This document shows, in pieces, positions 10,377 through 19,549 of a DNA stretch of 64,000 nucleotides. The position numbers and the translations under genes are program-made. Source of the DNA: Papio anubis (Eukaryota > Chordata > Mammalia > Primates > Cercopithecidae); assembly GCF_008728515.1 (NCBI RefSeq), contig NC_044986.1, positions 66,577,159 through 66,641,158 on the forward strand, read 5' to 3'. The notes under the pieces were generated by a model, which saw nothing but the letters and a program-made list of their open reading frames with translations, ran no database searches and had not been told where the DNA came from. Position 1 is the stretch's first letter. Each line of letters starts with the position of its first letter.

Positions 10377-12109
10377 AGCATTTGCTCAGTCAATCCTGTT
10401 TTCTCTGCCAAGAGCATCCACCCTGATCTCAAGGGTATTCTTCCACAATAAGCAGCCCATAGGACTACTGAAAAACCAGGAAGTTACATTTATGCCAAAG
10501 CTGTTGAGAGGTCGTGCCTCAGAAGACACACAGCGGGAACCGTGTGGGCTCTGATCAAAGCAAGAATGTCATCCCAGAATTGCTCCGCTATTGCTTCACA
10601 AAGATTACAAATAAAACACGATGCTTTTTGAGCCGTCATGGCTTATGCAGAGGGTAGGTTTCAACATCAACCTCTGGAGAGCCACGTTCCCAGAGTGGCC
10701 GTCCCGGATGAGAAGGCCACTACAGCACAACTCACAGCGCCATGGAGGTTTCCTCCACCTGGGGGACAGAGCAGGATGGAGAGGGTTGGGCGGCCTCCCT
10801 CCCTGGGACACTCTATGGCCAGCCCCTCAGGGACTACTTGAAGAACAGAACCCCCAAAAGACCAATTTCTGAAAAGGGACTCAAAGTCTGAAGGGAGGCA
10901 GCCTCCTTTTACCCCCAGGAGAGGGCAGCTCTGGGGCAGATAGATTCATCTGGATGTCATATTCACTCCCCCACAGAAAACCTAGGCCAAGCAACTTGTC
11001 TATCCTCCTCAGAGCCAGTTACTTCGTGGTCCCCGTGGTCTGCCCATCACCTGTACCTGGATGCTGGCTTCATTTCACCACCAGCCAAAGCCAGGCTGGC
11101 CCTGGAGTCCACTGGCCTGCCCAGCCCATCACTTCTGGGGTGGGTGGTCCTGAGTAAGACCCTACCCTGGCTGGGGCTCAGTGCCCTTCTTGGTGACACA
11201 CTGTGCTCCTTGGAGAACTCCTCTGTAGGTGCTGGGGTGAGGGCATGTGGGATCTGAGATCCCGGGGCTCTCTGGCAGGTGCATGTATGCACACTGGACC
11301 CTGATACAGGCTTTTGAACACAGGCGCAGAGTCCGGCAACCTGGAAGTCCCATCCTAAACTATGTCTGACTCTCTGCCCTACACCTGTCCTCCTACAGGA
11401 TCATCAACTCCCAAGAGACCTTAACCTTCCCCACCCTCACCTTAAATTCCAGGGTCAAAAAGACTCCCGTTGTAGGGAAAGGCAGGGTGTGTTGATCAGG
11501 TGGTATTGGAAGGACAGCCCCAATATCGCCCACTAATTCAGTTCCAGTCGACTGCACGCGTCCCATCAGTTAGTTTACTCACCTCTGGTCTTTGTCCCTG
11601 CAGCACCCAGGGCTTCGGGAAGGGAGATGCAGACCTCCTAGTGAAACCCCCGAGCCTATGGACACTGGGGTAACTCCAGTCCCTTTCCTCTTAGAGACCG
11701 AGGTTTCTCCCTTTCTTTTCACACCTGCTTCTGTCCGGACCGGCAGCTTCTACCCAGCGGACCCTCGGACTGTCCTCGCAGGATCCGGGTTACACTCGTC
11801 CCGTGTTCCCTCTTCCCCAGTTTGCTCTTCCCGGCCTAAGCCCATCTTCCTTAGGAAAACTTAGCAGGGATTTAGGGGCCAAACGAGGAGGGTGGAGTTT
11901 TCTTTGCTCTCGGCCAGGAGCAAATCTCCCTGTTGAGAGGGGCAGGCCTGAGCCGATTATCCCTCTCCTCACAGCGCCACAACTGCGCGGACCTCCCCAC
12001 GTCTGACACGGCGTGCGCCAGGCCTGTGATCCGCTCACTCCTCTTCCGGGTCCCTGTCCCGCCCGGGGCGCCCGGGGTCTCGAGAGCCCGCCCGGTGGCG
12101 CGATCTCAC

Positions 12110-12230
12110 CTGCTGGCTGCGCCCGCGCGCTCTCGCTCCGGCTCCCGCTCCGGCTTCCGCTCTGGCTTCGTAGTCTTCCCGAGTTACCGACCCGAGGCGC
12201 TCCCGGACGGGGCGTGACTCAGCACTCGCG
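12110..12230 (-). other. AIFM2: Probable AIFM2 non-coding exon 1
   Basis: The minus strand reads 'gcgcagccagcag' followed by the donor 'gtgagatc' (exon ends at 12,110). The next acceptor in the gene is the one before the ATG exon at 3580. The 5' boundary is a guess from the edge of the GC-rich block. Confidence 0.6.
12215..12223 (+). promoter_or_regulatory. Candidate NRF2/AP-1 site (TGACTCAGC)
   Basis: The nonamer fits the antioxidant response element core TGACnnnGC and contains a full AP-1 site TGACTCA. It sits at the presumed start of AIFM2 exon 1. AIFM2 is known to be induced by NRF2; that this site does it is inference. Confidence 0.5.
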
Positions 12231-12842
12231 CTGGCCCCCAACCCTGCGGCAACGCCTTGGCCGGGCCCCGGAAACGGTCCTGGAACGCCGGGGCTGGTCT
12301 CCGAACGGCCCGCCCGACTGACCTTGACCCCGAGCGAACGGCCTCGAACTTTGAAACAAATGCTCCCATGGCCAGATGTCGCCTCTCCGACGCCTGCCAG
12401 CACCCACGCCCCAGCCCTGCCCGAGCCATGCAGATTTGGCTCAAAGTGTCCTTTCAGCATACTTTAAAGCAAAAAGAAAGAGAGGGAGGGAAGGAAAGAA
12501 GGAAAACAAGTGTCCCCCTGTCCCTCTTACTTTCTCAAGGACACCTTTAAAGCCACTGGAACCTTGGAGAGTGGGGTTCCCCTCACACGTTGCGCACACT
12601 GCCAACCTCCTTCCTTCAGACATACATATAATAGTTCCGCAAACCCTGTTGAGCTCCTACATATGCCAGGCACTGTGGTAGGTGTTGCGGGGATAACATG
12701 GAAGAGAAAACAGACAAGGTTCCTGCTTTCATGGAGGCGACAGTCTGGGAAAAGACAGATGTTAAACACACCACCAAAAAATAGATGTATAGAGAAAACA
12801 AAAACCATGTATCACCAACCGCAGTAAGAAAGATTGGGTGTG

Positions 12843-13140
12843 GCCAGGCACGGTGGCTCATGCCTGTGGTCCCAGCACTTTGGGAGGCCAAGGCGGGAGG
12901 ATCACTTGAGCCCAGGAGTTGGAGACCAGCCTGGGCAACACAGCGAGACCTACCAAAATTAGCCGGGCTTGATAGTGCACACCTGTAGTCCCAGCTTCTC
13001 GGGAAGCTGAGGTGGGAGGATTACTTGAGCCCAGGAGTTTGAGGCTACAGTGAACCATGATCATGCCACTGCACTCCAGCCTGGGTGACAGTGAGATTCT
13101 GTCTCAAATAATAATAACAATAATAATAAAATAAATGAAA
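12843..13140 (+). mobile_element. Alu, full length
   Basis: 'ggccaggcacggtggctcat' start, tail (AAT)n then (GAAAT)n. The flanks 'aagaaagattgggtg' and 'aagaaagatggggc' are the target duplication. Confidence 0.95.
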
Positions 13141-13396
13141 TGAAATGAAAAAATAGAAAAAGAAAGATGGGGCAAAGGAAGGGTGCAAATACCTCTCTTC
13201 AAGGATGAGAAAGAGTTAGATTTAGGTAAAAAGGAAGGAAGTGTGGTCTGGATGTGCAAAGACCCCCAGGCAGGACAATGACCTGGAAGGCAGTGTATTG
13301 CCAGTTCAAGTCAGATCAAGCTAACTCAGCAAAAGATAAGCCATCTGCATCTACTTAATGCAAATATTAGCGCCTACCTTAAGAGTTGTGGATAAG

Positions 13397-13693
13397 GGCC
13401 AGGCACGGTGGCTCATGTCTGTAATCCCAGCACTTTGGGAGGCCGAGTTGGGTGGATCACCTGAGGTCAGCAGTTCGAGACCAGTCTGGCCAACATGGTA
13501 AAACAGTGTCTCTACAAAAAATTAGCCTGGCATGGTGGCACATGCCTGTAGTCCCAGCTACTTAGGAGGCTGAGGCAGGAGAATCACTTGAACTCGGGAG
13601 GCAGAGGTTGCAGTGAGAGGAGGTCATGCCATTGCACTCCAACCTGGGCAACAAGAGCGAAACTCCATCTCAAAAAAAAAAGAAAAAGAAAAA
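13397..13693 (+). mobile_element. Alu, full length
   Basis: Flanked by 'agttgtggataag' and 'agttgtggaaaag' as target duplication; it splits a MIR that starts near 13,340. Confidence 0.95.
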
Positions 13694-13694
13694 A

Positions 13695-13821
13695 AGTTGT
13701 GGAAAAGTCTTGATGAAATCATTTTTATAAAGTGTTTTAGCATGGTGCCTGGCACACAGTAGCAATGAATACACAGCAGCCATTTATTATAGATATTTTA
13801 TATTGCAGATTAGTTTGCCCA
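13695..13821 (+). repeat. MIR-like segment, copy 2 of a local pair
   Basis: Same order of blocks as 8,698-8,826: 'gttgtggaaaag', 'aaagtgttttagca', 'tgcctggca', 'agtagcaatgaatacacagc', 'cagattagtttgccc'. Confidence 0.6.
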
Positions 13822-13864
13822 AGGCAACCAGAATGATTTCTGATGAAAAATCCTACTCATTGTC

Positions 13865-14095
13865 TTAGAAAAACAATAAGCTCATATTTACTGATCACGA
13901 ACTAAGTGCTTTGAATGCCTCCTCAAGTTTTTGTTTTTTGTTTTTTGTTTTTCCACAAAGGTCCTGCAAGGTAAGTTTTATTAATCTCCATTTTGCAGAT
14001 AAGGAAATTTAGGCTCCCATAGGCTAAAAAATTTAGACAAGGTCCCTCAGCTAGTAAAGCAAGGGGGTGGGCCTACAATGGAGGTCTGAACTATG
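13865..14095 (-). repeat. MIR
   Basis: Antisense MIR: 'ttaatctccattttgcagat', 'aaggaaatttaggctc' and 'cctcagctagtaaagcaag', interrupted by a short (TTTTTG)n run. Confidence 0.65.
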
Positions 14096-14110
14096 ACCCT
14101 TTTTTCTGGG

Positions 14111-14384
14111 GTGGGGAGAAGAATCTGGTTCTGTCACTCAGGCTGGAGTGCAGTAGCATGCTCTTGGCTCACTATAGCCTCCATCTTCCAGGCTCAAGCG
14201 ATTCTCATGCCTCAGCCTCCCAAGCAGCTGGAATTACAGGCACCTGCCACCACGCCCGGCTATAGTAGAAATGGGGTTTCACCATGTTGGCCAGGCTGGT
14301 CTCAAACTCCTGGCCTTAAGTGATCTGCCCGCCTCAGCCTCCCAAAGTGCTGGGATTACAGGTGTGAGCCACTGTGCCCAGCCT
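14111..14384 (-). mobile_element. Alu, slightly shortened
   Basis: 'tctggttctgtcactcaggc' to 'gccactgtgcccagcc'. The poly-T end and part of the region between the monomers are missing. Confidence 0.9.
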
Positions 14385-15695
14385 GAACCATGATCTTAAA
14401 GCCAGGAAACCCCTCAGCGGGCATCATCCCTAAGGAGCCAGAGGGCACTGCTCAGGCAAAGCAGAATCTCAGTTGTGGGGAATTTACTGGGCATGTACCC
14501 AGTAACATGTGACACAGAGAGGTGAACAGAGAGGCTACAGCCTGCCCAGTGCAGGGAATCAGCCCTGAGGCTTGGGAAGGTCATGGAAGGCTTTGTGTAG
14601 AAGCTAGGCGTGCAAGGATAAAGGGAATGCCAGCTGGCAGGATGCAAGGAAAGAACTCCAGAAAGAGCAGGACAAAGATAAAGCTGGAAGGAAGGAGAGA
14701 GAGGTGTTAGGTGGCCCACCACTGGGCTCAGGCATGTCAGGGCTGGTGTGGCCCATCTCTAAGGACCTGTCCCAAACCATGAAAATCTTTTTTTCCTTAA
14801 GACCTGCTACAAAGCAACAAACCATGAAAACCAAGGAATTTTTCTGATGATCACTCAATACTTTCTTGGCAACCAGAAGATACCTCCATCCAGGAGAGAG
14901 GACTTGGTCTCATGCAACCCCTCCAGGCAGCTCACTGCACACCACTCCTCTGGTCCCACCCAGCAGTGCCCATAGCTTTGGAACTGAAAATCAGGGCTCG
15001 CTGCCTAAAAAAGGGCTTTTGTCTCTGAATTTCCAAGTGCCAGAGGTAGCAGGAAAGTGTGGTGGTTAGGATGCTGAAAAAGTGACAAGTTCATTCCACG
15101 GAACTTTGATGGTTAGTGGGGACAGCAGGCAGATTGTCTAACATGACAGAATCTAAGAGGAGGAAGAGTTGCTGGCTGACTGCTGTAATGAACTCAGCCA
15201 GGCCTGAGGGCACTTCCTTACAGACAACAGGTGGCTTTTCTGCTGGCTCCCAGGGCTGGAGGAGCTCCAAGGTACTGGGTTACCTCAGGACCCCAGAGAA
15301 ACAGAGGCAGTGTGCCCACTTGAAGAACAGGCAATCTTAGATCTGAAGAGCCAGGTAAATGTTCTCCTTTTCCATACGTAGTTCCAGCTAAATTTGTAAG
15401 CTTCAAAGAAGAGAGGAATATCCTCATTTCTTCTCTCCCCCAACACATGGTTTGGTATGGTGCTCCCAGCTAGGGAGAGGCTATATTAGTGAAGGCAAGT
15501 TCTGCTGCTATGACCAATAGACTTCAAATGTAATGGCTCAAATACAACAGAAGTGCATTTCTTGCGAGGGCATCAGTTCCAGGCCAGTGGACTGGTTAAT
15601 GAGGCCGTCTCCCTCCCCATAGGCATCCAGGGACCAGACTAACAGGACGTGGCAAGTGAGTGCCACTCATGGTCCCAAATTAGATCTTTGTTTTC

Positions 15696-16010
15696 CTTTT
15701 AGAGAGACAGGGTCTCCCTCTGTCACCCAGGCTGGAGTGCAGTGGCATGATCATAGCTCACTGCAGCCTCGAACTCCCATACTCAAGCCATCCTCCTACA
15801 GCCTCGAACTCCCATGCTCAAGCCATCCTCCTGCCCCAGCCTCCCAAGTAGCAGGGACCACAGGTGTGCACCACCATACCTGGCTAATTTTTTTTTTTTT
15901 TTTTTTTTTTAAGAAACAGGGTCTCACTATGCTGCCTAGGCTGGTCTCAAACTCCTGGGTTCAAGCATCCCAAAGTGCTGGGATTACATACGTTGAGACA
16001 CAGCACCTGG
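15696..16010 (-). mobile_element. Alu with internal 35-bp tandem duplication
   Basis: Minus-strand Alu with a 20-base T-run at its centre. 15,764-15,798 and 15,799-15,833 are two copies of the same 35 bases differing at two positions. Confidence 0.9.
15764..15833. repeat. 35-bp tandem duplication
   Basis: Two adjacent copies beginning 'cagcctcgaactcccat' inside the Alu. Confidence 0.9.
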
Positions 16011-16250
16011 TCTCAAATTAGGGAGCTCGTCAGTTCTACCTCCTGTGTTGTCACTTGACCTCACCACACCCACCAGTCCTGCCTCAGCTGTCTTCTCTCT
16101 CCAAGCCATTGTAACTGGTCTCTGGGCCTGTCTTGCACTTTTCCAATTTTCTCTCCACAAGGAAGCTGTGCCACACTTCCTTGTCCCAGCTCCTGCCGCT
16201 CTCAGCCTGGAACACTGTTTCCAGTCCACTTGGTAAACTCTGAACTCTCT

Positions 16251-16365
16251 TTTCATGAGTTGAGTTTCATGAACTGAGTTTCAACGTTTCATGAGTTAAG
16301 TTTCATGAACTGAGTTTCAACTTTTCATGAGTTGAGTTTCTGAACTGAGTTTCAGTTCAGAAACT
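16251..16365. repeat. 36-bp minisatellite ending in a hairpin
   Basis: Units at 16,251-16,286 and 16,287-16,322 are 36 bases each and differ at about two positions; a third, shortened unit follows. It ends in an 11-bp perfect inverted repeat, 16,335-16,345 with 16,355-16,365, around a 9-base loop. Confidence 0.9.
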
Positions 16366-16507
16366 GAATCACCTTGATGAAGCCTTACCTGACCCACCCC
16401 TTCTGGGTCCCCAGACATATTCTTCCCTGGACAGAGCTTCCCTGCTTATTGCACTAATGGGCTGACATATCAGTCTCCCCAAGTAGCCTGTGGGTGCCTT
16501 GATACCT

Positions 16508-16870
16508 GTATTAGTCCATTTTCACGCTGCTGATAAAGACATACCTGAGACTGAGATGAAAAAGTGATTTAATAGACTCACAGTTCCACATGGCTAGGGA
16601 GGCCTCCCAATCATGGCGGAAGGTGAGGAGGAGCAAGTCACATCTTACATGGCTGGCAGCAAGCAAAGAGAGCGAGGGCTTGTGCAGGGAAAATCCCGCT
16701 TTTAAAACCATCAGATCTGTGAGACTTATTCACGGTCACAAGAACAGCACAGGAAAGACCTAGCCCCACGATTCAATTACCTCCCACCAGGATCCTCCCA
16801 TGACATGTGAGAATTGTGTGAGTTACAATTCAAGATAAGATTTGGGTGGGGACACACCCAAACAATATCA
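16508..16870 (-). mobile_element. MST/THE1-type MaLR solo LTR
   Basis: Antisense LTR: 'attagtccattttcacgctg', 'gactcacagttccacatggc', 'aaaaccatcagatctgtgag' and 'gatttgggtggggacacac' are in the order of THE1/MST LTRs. No internal part adjoins it. Confidence 0.85.
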
Positions 16871-17149
16871 GTACCCACATGTGTGAGAATAAACACCCCC
16901 CCCAACCCCTCACAGCAAAGTCAGCCCTCAGACCTAGGACTCTGCTACCATTAACTTACTGTAGAACTTCTCTTAAACTAGCCATGACCTCTGGACCCAT
17001 TCCTAATCTATAAAGGGAAGAACAACCATCCCAGGAGTGTTCTGTGATTGCCCCATGTTTTAGGAAAAACTCTTCTCAAATCGTGTTTTCCCTCTACTCT
17101 CATGCCATCACAATCATCAACACAGAAGACTTCAGTGACCAAATGTGTA

Positions 17150-17875
17150 TGGCGTTTCCCCACAAACAAGCAGTGAACATCAGCTGGGTGTCCTCTAATT
17201 CAGTTCCAACACTATCTACCCAGAGACATTGTCAGACCCCACAGGCTAAGGGTTTAGTCTCCAAGACCGCCCCCCTCAACCACACCAGGCACAAGTCTAG
17301 GCCTCCAGAACTTCTGACCAACTGGCTTCAAGTTGAGGTTCCCACAACCTCCTCTTTGGATTCAATTAATTTGCTAGAGTGGATCACAGAACTTAGAGAC
17401 ACACACTTACTTATGTTTACCGGTTTATTATAAAGGATATCGCAAAGGATACAGATGAAGAGATGCACATAGGGCAAGGAATGAGGGAAGGGGAAGGGGT
17501 GCGGAGCTTCCATGCCCTCCGTGGGCACACCACACTCCAGGAAGCGCCAGGTGTTCAGCTATCCGGAAGCTCTCTGAACCCTGTCCTCTCGGGTTTTTAT
17601 GGAAGCTTCATGACATCAGCATTCCTTCCCCCAGGATCGAGACTCTCTCATGGGAAGGTCTTTAGGACCCACCATCAAAAAAGTGGGCGAACATTAGTGA
17701 AAAGATACCCAGAGGTCAGAGGCCTGCCCCCAGAGCCCTAACATACCCAATATTCCAACAAAGACTGGAACAAGGACTATGGGAGTCACGAGTCAGGAAT
17801 GCTGGATGAAAACCAATATACATCATAACACCACACCCAGCATTGACACTCAGCACACAGGTGTTAGAAACAAAT
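17150..17875. mobile_element. ERVL-type (MLT2-like) LTR
   Basis: 'ttgctagagtggatcacaga', 'taccggtttattataaagga', 'gttcagctatccggaagctc' and 'gggtttttatggaagcttca' are recognisable from MLT2-class LTRs. Orientation and subfamily were not settled. Confidence 0.6.
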
Positions 17876-18248
17876 GACTCCTAGGCACTCTTCCTGCGTG
17901 GCCTCTGCCCACAGCCGCCCCTCACAGGGCTTTCAGCCTGCCAGTGGAGATCACTCGAGGGCCCACACATGAAGGGCCCTGTGCACATGACACAGTCCTG
18001 ACTCACAGAGTTCGCCTCAGCTCCTGGGGGTTGCCCTGACCTCATTAACCCTTGAACTCCCCAACTGCCACCCACCCTACGCATTTTTTAAGCACCTGCT
18101 GCCAGGTCAAGACCACCGCCTTCCAGGACCTGCAAGCCCCACCCAGCTCTGACTGGCACATGACCAGCTATGAGGGCCAGTCTGGCAGAACAGTATCCCG
18201 TGAGCTCAAATCCTGCTGAGAAAACAGCACAGAAAGGGTGTATTTCTG

Positions 18249-18538
18249 GGCTGGGCACAGTGGCTCACACCTGTAAGCCCAGCACTTGGGGAAGCTGAGG
18301 CAGGAGGATTGCTTGAAACCAGAAGGCTGAAACCAGTGTGAGCAACAAAGCAATACCCCATTTCTACAAAAATAAAAAAATTAGCCAGACGTGGTGGTAC
18401 ATGACTGTAGTCCCAGCTATTCAGAAGGCTGAGGCAGGAGGTCTCCTGGAGCCCAGGAGTTTGAGACTGCAGTGAGCTATGACTGCAACACTGCACTCCA
18501 GCCTGGGAGACAGCAAGACTACAGCTCTAAAAAAAAAA
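18249..18538 (+). mobile_element. Alu, full length
   Basis: 'ggctgggcacagtggctcac' start; target duplication 'gaaagggtgtatttct' / 'gaaagggtgtgtttct'. Confidence 0.95.
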
Positions 18539-18619
18539 AAGAAAGGGTGTGTTTCTTTGCCTGGTACTTGCCTATTCCCAATTGAACTCCTGGAAAAAAG
18601 AAATAATTTGATATATAAA

Positions 18620-19331
18620 TAGAGGTTTTTCAATAGATCATGTTTATTCCCAAGCCCCAACCAGATATGTTCCACTTCTCAAGGTCCCTGAGACCCAGGC
18701 TGTGGGCTGGAAAATGAAGGCACAGTGTCAGAGTGCCCCTGTTGGCATATGAAGACCCAGGAGTACTGACCTTCAGGGATCTGCCTGCACTGCCCACGGG
18801 CCTGGCACAACAGGAGGCACTCCTGTTTCTGTCCCTTCTGTCTCTGTTCTTGAGAGCAAGGTTTCTGCTAAGATATGCTAAGGAATCAGAGTCCTCTGTC
18901 AGCCCTGACCTGACTGACAGGCAGACAGGAGCCAAGGCCCCAGTGAAGCTCCAGGACGACGGTGGCCCTCAGGGGAACAGACGCAAAACCAGGCACAGGC
19001 CTGCCTTCCAGCTGGCATCTACCTGTCAGGCCCAGAACCTCTGTGCAGTTGAAGTGGGCTCCCCAGAAGGAAAAACAATACAGCTGAGTCTAGTGCTAGG
19101 GGACAGAGAACTGGGGTTTCAAGAAAGCACCCCAAAACGGGCTCTTCCCATGGGGCTGAAGATAAGTTGGCCCCAGAGCCCAAAGCCCAGACTGCAGGCA
19201 GTGGGTGACGATGAGAAGCAGCCCAGGCCCCTTCAGGAGCTGGGCCCTGAATCCTGAGGCCACCATCACCTCAACGTCACTTCCTACAGCAGAAAAAGGT
19301 CACTTTTCTTTCCAGAGGAGGTAACACAGCC
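18620..19331 (-). other. TYSND1: TYSND1 3' untranslated region
   Basis: Non-repetitive stretch between the stop codon at 19,332 and the AATAAA at 18,643-18,648, bounded on the far side by an Alu. The end is inferred from the signal position. Confidence 0.65.
18643..18648 (-). terminator. TYSND1: TYSND1 polyadenylation signal AATAAA
   Basis: AATAAA on the minus strand, about 685 bases after the TYSND1 stop, followed downstream by T-rich sequence. Confidence 0.6.
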
Positions 19332-19549
19332 TCAGAGCTTGCTCCGCGGGGCCTCTGCCAGGGGCCGCTGCAGCCGCCACACCACCCGGACCGGCTCAGC
19401 AGCGCGGTCCAGCTCCCGGAGGCCACCCAGGTCTTGGGTCTGGCTGTACTGCTGCAGGGCCGGCTGGAGCACCGTGATGGGAATGCTGAAGTTCAGGTGG
19501 GGATAGGTGGCCCCCGTGTTATTGTCCCGGGTGTTGCTGGTGATTATGC
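19332..19549 (-). CDS. TYSND1: TYSND1 coding exon 4 (C-terminus, SKL)
   Basis: Completes Gly495, then IITSNTRDNNTGATYPHLNF to APRSKL and TGA. The acceptor 'caacag' lies just above 19,549. Confidence 0.97.

Larger units (their letters stand above)
11950..12350 (-). promoter_or_regulatory. AIFM2: AIFM2 CpG-island promoter region
   Basis: Many CpGs, no TATA box, and no Alu from about 10.2 to 12.8 kb. This is the only GC-rich block upstream of the AIFM2 start exon, and it contains a strong minus-strand splice donor at 12,109. The exact start site cannot be read from sequence. Confidence 0.75.
12360..18620. other. AIFM2-TYSND1 intergenic region
   Basis: About 6.3 kb between the AIFM2 promoter and the presumed TYSND1 polyadenylation site. 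It contains the Alus, MIR, LTRs and minisatellite listed separately. I see no gene in 14,400-15,690 or 16,000-16,250, where sequence is ordinary and unrepetitive to the eye. Confidence 0.7.

Noticed and set aside
18733..19257. 174-codon open frame on the plus strand
   Set aside because: It lies antisense in the TYSND1 3' UTR, with no domain, no promoter and no sign of conservation that I can judge.
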